Assembly (NCBI GenBank): GCA_030044345.1 | Contig: JASHVY010000045.1 | Span: 1 to 10,936 of the forward strand | Reading direction: 5' to 3' | Length of the DNA stretch: 10,936 nt | From: Acetobacteraceae bacterium | GTDB taxonomy: Bacteria > Pseudomonadota > Alphaproteobacteria > Acetobacterales > Acetobacteraceae | Shown: one piece after another, positions 1 to 5,244 of the stretch | How the letters are laid out: the number at the start of each line of letters is the position of its first letter | Position numbering within the stretch: the stretch's first letter is position 1 | Program-made: the position numbers and the translations under genes | The notes under the pieces: generated by a model | What the model saw: the letters and a program-made list of their open reading frames with translations, nothing else | Databases searched by the model: none | What the model was told of the DNA's origin: nothing

Positions 1-2
1 CC

Positions 3-725
3 GAAGCGCCCTTCATCGCGGAGAGCAATGCAGCGATGGCGAAGATGATGGCCGGCATGGCAGCGAAGCCGACCGGCGATGTGGATCGCGATTTCGTTGC
101 GATGATGGTGCCGCACCATCAGGGTGCGATCGACATGGCCGAAGCGGAGCTGCGCCGTGGAAGGAACGAGCAGCTCCTGCGCATCGCCCAGCAGATCATC
201 ATCGAGCAGCTCCAGGAAATCGCGACCATGCGCATCGCCATCGGCGAGAGAGTGCCACGCTATGAGGCTCTGCTCGCGGCGGGCGTGCCGGGTATCGCGT
301 CTCCCGTTTCCCCCGCGGGGGCGAAGACGCCGGCGCCCTCCCTCGAGGCGGAGGCGCCCTTCATCGCGGAGAACGATGCCGCAATGGACCGGATGATGAC
401 GGGCATGGCGATCCGGCCGAGCGGCGATGTGGATCACGATTTCGTTGCGATGATGGTGCCGCATCATCAGGGCGCGATCGACATGGCGGAGGCCGAGCTA
501 CGCTATGGCCACAATGCGCGGCTGCATCTCATCGCCCAGGAAATCATCGTCGATCAGATCCAGGAGATCGCGCTGATGCGTCTCGCGGTGGGCGAGCCGC
601 TGCCGGCCCCGCTCTCCTCGCCGACCAACCCTTCTCCGCCGCCATCGCCGCCGTCCGGGCCGTCGTCCGGAGGGATGACGAAATCTCCCGACAGGATGAA
701 CATGAAACAGGAGAGCTTGCCATGA
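3..725 (+). CDS. Tandem DUF305 protein, 5' end cut by window edge
   Basis: The frame is open to the left edge, so the true start and any signal peptide lie outside. The 240 visible residues hold two DUF305 (ferritin-like four-helix) domains, at about residues 1-95 and 117-210. They repeat with a 116-residue (348-bp) period, and both begin with EAPFIAE and carry the family core DFVAMMVPHHQGAIDMA with its His-His pair. Each copy starts with a Met-rich stretch (MAKMMAGM, MDRMMTGM). Some DUF305 members (for example cyanobacterial CopM) bind copper, so a periplasmic metal-binding role is a reasonable inference, not something shown here. A Pro/Ser-rich linker separates the domains and a Pro-rich tail ends the protein. 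The two domains are very similar at DNA level, which suggests a recent internal duplication, and more copies could lie upstream. The stop overlaps the start of the YncE-like gene by ATGA, which implies coupled translation. Confidence 0.9.
   Translation, partial: EAPFIAESNAAMAKMMAGMAAKPTGDVDRDFVAMMVPHHQGAIDMAEAELRRGRNEQLLRIAQQIIIEQLQEIATMRIAIGERVPRYEALLAAGVPGIASPVSPAGAKTPAPSLEAEAPFIAENDAAMDRMMTGMAIRPSGDVDHDFVAMMVPHHQGAIDMAEAELRYGHNARLHLIAQEIIVDQIQEIALMRLAVGEPLPAPLSSPTNPSPPPSPPSGPSSGGMTKSPDRMNMKQESLP
709..713 (+). promoter_or_regulatory. Ribosome binding site of the YncE-like gene
   Basis: AGGAG lies 8 bases before the ATG at 722, inside the last codons of the DUF305 gene. Together with the ATGA stop/start overlap it fixes the downstream start and supports translational coupling. 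Confidence 0.75.
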
Positions 726-2191
726 AACCTGCGCTCCTCGCCGCTTCCCTGCTCGCGGCAACCGCGCTTGGCGGTGCCGTGCCGGCGCTCGCCGGACAGG
801 CGCCTTACGGCGCCGCGGCGCCGGACATTCCGGTGAGTTCCCGTGACCGTGTCTATACCAGCGATCAATTCTCCAACACGGTCTCGGTGGTCGATCCGTC
901 CACCGACAAGACGCTCGGCGTGATCCGCCTCGGCGATCCCTCGCCCGGCAATTTCAGCCCGCTCTATAAGGGGCAGGTGCTCGTCCATGGCGGTGGCTTC
1001 TCGCCCGATCATCGCACGATCGCCATTGTCTCCATCGGCTCGAACTCGGTCACCTTCATCGACACCGCGACGAACAGGGTGAAGCATGTCACCTATGTCG
1101 GCCGCGCGCCGCACGAAGCGTTCTGGACCCAGGACGGCAAGGAGGTGTGGGTGACGGTGCGGGGCGAGAACTATGTCGATGTTCTCGACGGCCACACATA
1201 CCGGGAGAAGATGCGCATCATCACGCCGCCCGGGCCGGGGATGACGATCTTCTCCCCCAACGGCGAATACGCCTATGTCTGCAGCTCGTTCAATCCGGTC
1301 ACGGACGTGATCTCGGTCGCCGATCACAAGATCATCGCGACGGTGAAGCAGGCAAGTCCCTTCTGCCCCAACATCGCGGCAACACCGGACGGCACGCAGG
1401 TCTGGTTCACGCTCAAGGATTCCGGCAGGACGGAAGTGTTCGATGCCGAGCCGCCGTTCAACATCCTCAAGGTGATCGATACCGGGCCGATCACCAACCA
1501 CGTCAATATCGTCCATAACGCGAACGGCACCTTCGCCTATGTCACGGTCGGCGGGCTGAACGAGGTCAAGGTCTTTCGCACCGGCGATTTCTCCGAGGTC
1601 GCGACCATTCCGCTCGGCCGCCTGCCGCATGGCATCTGGCCCTCGGGCGACGGCAGCCGGGTCTATGTCGGGCTCGAGATCGGCGATGGCGTCACCGCGA
1701 TCGATACGCTGACCAACACGGTGATCGCGACGACACCGATCGGCCAGGCGCCTCAGGCCCTGATCTATGTGCCGGACGCGGTGCCTTCCGGCCCCGGCAC
1801 GGAGGCTCTCCAGCCGCTCGGGCTCGCCGGAGAGGTCGTGCATCTCTCGCTTGGCCCTTCCGCCGACACGAGAGGCAAGCCGCCCACCAGCATCTCCCTC
1901 TATGACCAGGGCCTGATCCAGGTGCTGGAGGCTTCGGTCACCGGATTGCAGCCCAGGCAGCCCTATCTGCTGGCGCTCGCCGGGAAGCCCGACGGGACGG
2001 GCGCGCTGCAGCCGCTGCAACCCTTCATGACCAACCCGGCAGGGGCTGCCATCGTCAACGCGATCGGGCCGATCCGCCAGCTCGTGCGCAGCCCGAACCC
2101 GGCCGGGCGCCTCTATCTCGTGATCCTCTCCGGCACGGAAGAGAAGCCCGGCGCGCCGGTGCAGGTGGAGATTTCCTCCGCACCCGGATGA
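722..2191 (+). CDS. Exported YncE-like beta-propeller protein
   Basis: The product has 489 aa. Residues 1-24 form a clear Sec signal peptide (MKPALLAASLLAATALGG..., cleavage expected after ALA), so the protein is periplasmic or secreted. Residues about 38-350 contain repeated propeller blades of the YncE/40-residue YVTN type, with recurring elements such as SNTVSVVDPSTDKTLGVI, FSPDHRTIAIV, NSVTFIDTATNRV and GVTAIDTLTNTVIAT. A C-terminal extension of roughly 130 residues (from about 360) has alternating hydrophobic strands and looks like a separate beta-sandwich; I do not recognise it. YncE-type propellers are binding scaffolds, often of unknown ligand, and no catalytic motif is visible. The start is fixed by the AGGAG site and the 4-bp overlap with the DUF305 gene, so the two products probably work together in the envelope, perhaps in metal handling (inference). 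Confidence 0.9.
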   Translation: MKPALLAASLLAATALGGAVPALAGQAPYGAAAPDIPVSSRDRVYTSDQFSNTVSVVDPSTDKTLGVIRLGDPSPGNFSPLYKGQVLVHGGGFSPDHRTIAIVSIGSNSVTFIDTATNRVKHVTYVGRAPHEAFWTQDGKEVWVTVRGENYVDVLDGHTYREKMRIITPPGPGMTIFSPNGEYAYVCSSFNPVTDVISVADHKIIATVKQASPFCPNIAATPDGTQVWFTLKDSGRTEVFDAEPPFNILKVIDTGPITNHVNIVHNANGTFAYVTVGGLNEVKVFRTGDFSEVATIPLGRLPHGIWPSGDGSRVYVGLEIGDGVTAIDTLTNTVIATTPIGQAPQALIYVPDAVPSGPGTEALQPLGLAGEVVHLSLGPSADTRGKPPTSISLYDQGLIQVLEASVTGLQPRQPYLLALAGKPDGTGALQPLQPFMTNPAGAAIVNAIGPIRQLVRSPNPAGRLYLVILSGTEEKPGAPVQVEISSAPG

Positions 2192-2296
2192 GAGCCCGTT
2201 TCGTGCGAAGGCATGAAGAATCATTTTATTGCAAATTTGAAATAACCGCCATGGCAATGCCATTCGGCTCGCGATGAGATTTATTTCTTTATCGTA

Positions 2297-2325
2297 TTGA
2301 TGTAGCGCCTGCCGGAAGCCATATT
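2297..2325 (+). promoter_or_regulatory. Possible sigma70-type promoter
   Basis: TTGATG at 2297-2302 is followed after 17 bases by CATATT at 2320-2325, in the only AT-rich stretch upstream of the regulator gene. The match to consensus is moderate. It would drive the diverged repeat copy and the GntR gene. An alternative -10 (TATTAA, 2322-2327) overlaps it. Confidence 0.25.
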
Positions 2326-2333
2326 AAAACACA

Positions 2334-2400
2334 ATGACCGAAGGTGGACTCACCGTAGGTCTGAATCACGCGGAAAAACAAATGGCGAGAGCAGGATGCG
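2334..2400 (-). repeat. Diverged, inverted single copy of the 102-bp repeat
   Basis: Read on the plus strand, this segment matches the reverse complement of the array units at 5246-5652. It shares the cores GGTCTGAATCACGCGG and AAAACAAATG and continues through CGAGAGC.GGATG. By eye roughly 57 of 66 positions agree, so it is an older or degraded copy in opposite orientation. One arm of the inverted repeat present in the array units (GCGTGAT) is lost here, being replaced by CACAAT. The plus strand carries a 33-codon open frame (ATG 2334, stop 2433-2435, beginning MTEGGLTVGLNHAEKQ) that resembles the frame MTGGGNTGGLNHAGKQ of the array. I regard that peptide similarity as a consequence of the DNA similarity, not as proof of a gene. 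Confidence 0.8.
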
Positions 2401-2475
2401 TTTGCTTTCGCTCGCATATTCCGCTCCAGCGGTAAGCAGATACGCAAACTCGAGGCGGCCGGCGCGTTTCCAATC

Positions 2476-3486
2476 GTGGCGACGCCCGTGGAGAACCGTT
2501 ATCCTTTGTTCGATCCGGCACAGACTGAACAATTCATGCCCACGGCATTCCGTCCCGTCTCCGCTCATCCGCGCCACATCCGCCTCGCCGAGCGGATCGT
2601 GGAAGCGGCTGTCGCCGGGGACTGGCCGGCAGGGGCGAGAGTGATCGAGCAGGAGCTCTCCCGCGGGCTCGGCGTCTCGCGCACGCCCGTGCGCGCCGCG
2701 CTCTCTCTTCTCGTGCAGCACGGCGTGGTGCGGGTGCGGCCCAATCGCGGTCATATCCTGGCGCGCTCGGGTGCCGAGCTGGCCGGCTTCCGCCTCCCCT
2801 CCCCGGCATCGCCCGAGATGATATTGCACGATGCGCTGATCAGCGACCGGCTCGCCGGGCGGATCGGCCCGGAATTCGCTCAGAGCGCCCTTGCCCGCCG
2901 CTACCGGACAGGACTTGCCGTCGTGCAGCGGGCGCTCGCCCGGCTCGAGGAAGAAGGCCTGGTGAGCCGCACCGGCTGGCGCTGGAGCTTCGTCCCTTCG
3001 CTCGATACCGAGCAGTCCCGCCGCACGAGCTACGAGCTCCGGCTGATGCTCGAGCCGCCGTCCCTCCTCGTGCCCGGCTTTCGCGCCGAGCGGGCCGTGC
3101 TCGAGCAGCTCGTCGAGGAGCATACGACGCTGGCGGCGCGGCCCGAGATGGCGCAGGAGGATCCGGCGCGGGTCTTCGCGCTCGATGCCCGCTTCCATGA
3201 GACGCTCGCCACCTGGAGCGGCAATCTCTTCGTGCTGAGCATGGTGCGCCAGCAGAACACGCTGCGCCGGCTGCTCGGGCTCGGCAGCTATGCCGATCGC
3301 GCGCGCGTCGCCGTCTGGTGCCGCGAGCACATGGCGATCCTCTCGGCGATCGCGGCGGACGATATGGCAATGGCCGCGCGCCTGATGCACCGGCACCTGA
3401 TGCATGCGGCCGCGGCCGCCGAGCATTCCCTTGCCCTTGCCGGGGCGGCGACGCGGCCCGTCCGCGCGCGACGGCGGCGCGTCTGA
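2476..3486 (+). CDS. GntR/FCD-type regulator with two winged-helix domains
   Basis: The product has 336 aa from a GTG start. In-frame GTG 2488 and ATG 2536 are alternatives, and none has a clear Shine-Dalgarno, so the start is uncertain. Residues about 34-95 form a GntR winged helix-turn-helix (LSRGLGVSRTPVRAALSLL then a G..RVRPNRG wing). Residues about 115-176 look like a second winged helix of the same type (ALISDRLAGRI, YRTGLAVVQRALARLEEEGL). Residues about 182-318 form an all-helical FCD ligand domain with the expected metal ligands: D237 and H241 (DARFH), H285 (REHMAIL) and H307 (HRHLM). FCD regulators normally have one DNA-binding domain and about 220-250 aa, so this is about 90 residues too long, matching one extra domain. 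FCD proteins usually sense organic acids; the ligand here is unknown. The tail is strongly basic (RPVRARRRRV). It is flanked by envelope genes on the same strand, and no obvious target operon adjoins it. Confidence 0.85.
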   Translation: MATPVENRYPLFDPAQTEQFMPTAFRPVSAHPRHIRLAERIVEAAVAGDWPAGARVIEQELSRGLGVSRTPVRAALSLLVQHGVVRVRPNRGHILARSGAELAGFRLPSPASPEMILHDALISDRLAGRIGPEFAQSALARRYRTGLAVVQRALARLEEEGLVSRTGWRWSFVPSLDTEQSRRTSYELRLMLEPPSLLVPGFRAERAVLEQLVEEHTTLAARPEMAQEDPARVFALDARFHETLATWSGNLFVLSMVRQQNTLRRLLGLGSYADRARVAVWCREHMAILSAIAADDMAMAARLMHRHLMHAAAAAEHSLALAGAATRPVRARRRRV

Positions 3487-3616
3487 CGCCTTGCGTCCTC
3501 GCCCCGCTCACACCGTTTCGTGAGTTGCCGAAGCTTATGTTCCGGCTCCAGAAATATTACGTGAGCCGGAGGGCGGGCAGAAGGGCTTCGCCATAGCGGA
3601 AGAATGGGCCCACCGC

Positions 3617-3628
3617 CATGCCGGCATG
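3617..3628. other. 12-bp perfect palindrome CATGCCGGCATG
   Basis: A perfect dyad lies between the GntR stop and the lipoprotein start. It is long enough to be a dimer binding site, but in GC-rich DNA such palindromes also arise by chance. No second copy was seen nearby. Confidence 0.3.
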
Positions 3629-3637
3629 CGCCTTGGG

Positions 3638-3661
3638 GCAAACCCGGGCACGCGGGTTTGC
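3638..3661. terminator. 9-bp stem hairpin, possible terminator without U-tract
   Basis: The arms GCAAACCCG and CGGGTTTGC pair perfectly around the 6-base loop GGCACG. The hairpin lies about 150 bp after the GntR stop and 70 bp before the lipoprotein start. No T-run follows on the plus strand, so it is either a Rho-aided stop for the GntR transcript, an operator, or part of the leader of the next transcript. Confidence 0.4.
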
Positions 3662-3699
3662 GCGTGGCGTTCGGCGGAGCTCCGGGGGACGTGTTGCGT

Positions 3700-3719
3700 T
3701 GATAGTCTGCTGATAGTCT
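3700..3719 (+). repeat. 9-bp direct repeat upstream of the lipoprotein
   Basis: TGATAGTCT occurs twice, separated by GC (an 11-bp period, about one helical turn), and ends 13 bases before the ATG at 3733. The spacing would suit two protein monomers bound on one DNA face. It lies where it could affect transcription start or ribosome access. Confidence 0.5.
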
Positions 3720-3732
3720 TGGGGGCTCTGCG

Positions 3733-4239
3733 ATGACGTTTCCAAAACAGGTCATTATCATTGCGCTCGCGATCATGCCGTTGCTCTGCGCGTGCGAGAA
3801 CAACGAGGAGACGGGCGGGCTGCTCGGCGCCGTCGGGGGTGGAGCGCTCGGCGCCGGTCTCGGCGAAGCGATCGGCGGCAACACGACGGGGGCTCTGATC
3901 GGTGCGGCCGCCGGAAGCGTCGCCGGCTATTTCGTCGGCAGCGCGATCGGCCGCCAGCTCGACGAGCGTGATCGCCAGATCGCGTCAAACGCCACTCAGC
4001 GCGCCCTCGAAGAGCCGGTCAGCAGCCCGAGCACCGTGGCTGCCGCGCCGCCCCCGCCGGCCACCTGGCAGTCGGATCATAGCGGGGCGTCGGGCTCCTC
4101 GCAGGTCATCGCCGTGCAGCCGCAGAACAACGGCAGCCAGTGCAAGCTCGTCCACCAGGTCGCCTATATCCAGGGCAACGAGGTCCAGCAGAACGAGCGC
4201 TACTGCCAGTCTCCCAGCGGAAGCTGGGTCCAGGCATGA
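3733..4239 (+). CDS. Glycine-zipper (17 kDa antigen-like) lipoprotein
   Basis: The product has 168 aa. Residues 1-20 are a signal peptide ending in a lipobox-like LLCAC, with Cys21 as the likely lipidated residue. Residues about 28-74 form a glycine-zipper 2TM segment (GGLLGAVGGGALGAGLGEAI, then GALIGAAAGSVAGYFVGSAIG), typical of the Rickettsia 17 kDa surface antigen family, which inserts in or associates with the outer membrane. After a charged helix and a Pro/Ser-rich linker (about 92-120), the C-terminal part holds a short antigen-type domain with Cys137 and Cys158 (CKLVHQVAYIQG ... RYCQSPSGSWV). These cysteines could form a disulfide in the periplasm. A G-run (TTGGGGGC) ending 7 bases before the ATG is a weak ribosome site. 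The stop overlaps the next start by ATGA, so the two products are made together. The molecular function of this family is not well defined. Confidence 0.88.
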   Translation: MTFPKQVIIIALAIMPLLCACENNEETGGLLGAVGGGALGAGLGEAIGGNTTGALIGAAAGSVAGYFVGSAIGRQLDERDRQIASNATQRALEEPVSSPSTVAAAPPPPATWQSDHSGASGSSQVIAVQPQNNGSQCKLVHQVAYIQGNEVQQNERYCQSPSGSWVQA

Positions 4240-5192
4240 GGGCGTTCCTCGCACTGCTCGTGCTCAGCGGGTGCGTGCTCGCAAGCGTCGCGCCGGCGCG
4301 CGCGGCCGGGTCGGACCTCGGCGGCATGTTCGTCCCGCCGCCCAAAACCCAGGACCAATGCTTTGGGGAAAGCGACGCCAACAGCAAGAGCGATCTGCAA
4401 TTCTCGCTCATTGATCGGGCGAACGGCAAATCCCTCCTGGCCTGGGGCGAGGTCGGAGATGGCGACGCGTCACGCTTCTCGGATGCTCTCGACGCGGCCG
4501 GACCGATCCAGGAAGTTCTTTTCTGCTCCAATGGCGGATCGCTCGAGGACGGGATCAACATTGGGTATCTCATTCGCGAACGCAAGCTGGGGACGCGGCT
4601 GCCTTCAGGATATGCCTGCATCAGCGCCTGCAATTTCATGTTCATGGGCGGGGTCGTAAGGACGATCGAGCCCGGCGCCGATTTCGAGGTTCATATGTTC
4701 GCATCGCAGGATATGATGTCTCAGCTCAAGGAAGACACGGCAAAGCAGGATTGGACGATCGCCTATTATGCCCTGAGCCATCCCAGCGGGATGGTGGGGC
4801 TCGAGAACGACGATGATTTCGTCAACCTGACGAGCGATTATCCGTCGTTTTCGGTTGCTTTCGCCAAGCAGCACAAGGACCTGATACAGACGGGCCTGCA
4901 GCAATATCTCCAGGCTCATCCGCAGAACAAATTATCGATCGACGATTTCCTCAAGACCGACGCCGCGAAAGACCTGATCGAAAGCGATATCCTGCGCAAC
5001 TTCGCGATCCAGGAGGACATCAAGTCGATCCAGCAGGATTCCGCCCAGACCGCCGCCGAGATTGCCGAGTTCCTGGTGAAGATGGAGCTCTCGCTTCATT
5101 TCCTGACGGCGTTCTCCAATATTCCGAACGATGCGCCGCGCCCGCTGTCCAGGGCGGAGCTGGTCGAATACAACATCATCAACACGGATTAG
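4236..5192 (+). CDS. Exported ClpP/crotonase-fold putative serine hydrolase
   Basis: The product has 318 aa from ATG 4236, which overlaps the lipoprotein stop by 4 bp. The frame is open further upstream, but that would remove the signal peptide, so this start is preferred. Residues 1-23 are a signal peptide. It contains both LSGC (a lipobox, Cys13) and a later ARAA cleavage site, so lipoprotein and soluble periplasmic forms are both possible. Residues about 90-155 carry the pattern of exported ClpP-like proteins (COG3904-like): FCSNGGSLEDGINIGYLI for the oxyanion region, ACISACNFMFMGG with Ser130 as candidate nucleophile, and FEVHMF with His153 as candidate base. The third catalytic residue is not clear. 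The C-terminal half (about 160-318) is helical and charged and is not recognised. The gene is coupled to the glycine-zipper lipoprotein, which suggests a joint envelope function. It is the last plus-strand gene before the repeat array. Confidence 0.8.
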   Translation: MRAFLALLVLSGCVLASVAPARAAGSDLGGMFVPPPKTQDQCFGESDANSKSDLQFSLIDRANGKSLLAWGEVGDGDASRFSDALDAAGPIQEVLFCSNGGSLEDGINIGYLIRERKLGTRLPSGYACISACNFMFMGGVVRTIEPGADFEVHMFASQDMMSQLKEDTAKQDWTIAYYALSHPSGMVGLENDDDFVNLTSDYPSFSVAFAKQHKDLIQTGLQQYLQAHPQNKLSIDDFLKTDAAKDLIESDILRNFAIQEDIKSIQQDSAQTAAEIAEFLVKMELSLHFLTAFSNIPNDAPRPLSRAELVEYNIINTD

Positions 5193-5220
5193 CGCGGGTT
5201 ACGCACTTCGATGAAGTATC

Positions 5221-5244
5221 AGAAGGAAGGAGGCTTCTTTTTCT
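5221..5244 (+). terminator. Weak hairpin plus T-tract after the hydrolase gene
   Basis: AGAAG at 5221-5225 can pair with CTTCT at 5234-5238 around an 8-base loop, followed by a T-run (5238-5242) and CT. It lies 29 bases after the stop at 5192. The stem is short and A/U-rich, so intrinsic termination would be modest. The T-tract doubles as the left inverted repeat of the array. Confidence 0.35.
5233..5244 (+). repeat. Left arm of 12-bp inverted repeat flanking the array
   Basis: GCTTCTTTTTCT ends one base before the first repeat unit. Its exact reverse complement AGAAAAAGAAGC stands at 5655-5666, two bases after the last unit. The match ends at 12 bp on the outer side. I see no target-site duplication outside the arms. 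Confidence 0.7.

Larger units (their letters stand above)
2192..2475. other. AT-rich intergenic gap before the GntR gene
   Basis: This stretch of 284 bp is markedly richer in A/T than its surroundings between about 2210 and 2335. It holds an 8-bp palindrome CAAATTTG at 2232-2239, a short hairpin ATGGC-AAT-GCCAT at 2251-2263, a possible promoter near 2297-2325 and a diverged copy of the 102-bp repeat from about 2334. I see no convincing U-tailed terminator for the upstream YncE-like gene. The palindrome could be an operator for the neighbouring regulator, but a single 8-bp site is weak evidence. Confidence 0.6.

Noticed and set aside
554..2263. 569-codon minus-strand open frame opposite the YncE-like gene
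   Set aside because: It is the antisense shadow of a well-supported exported propeller gene in GC-rich DNA. Its translation is Arg/Asp/Gly-rich with no recognisable domain.
2350..3426. 358-codon minus-strand frame opposite the GntR gene
   Set aside because: The plus strand has clear winged-helix and FCD motifs. The minus translation is low-complexity and Arg/His/Ala-rich.
4140..4235. Earlier start for the ClpP-like protein at 4140
   Set aside because: It would overlap the lipoprotein gene by 100 bp and bury the signal peptide. ATG 4236 gives a proper signal peptide and a 4-bp overlap.
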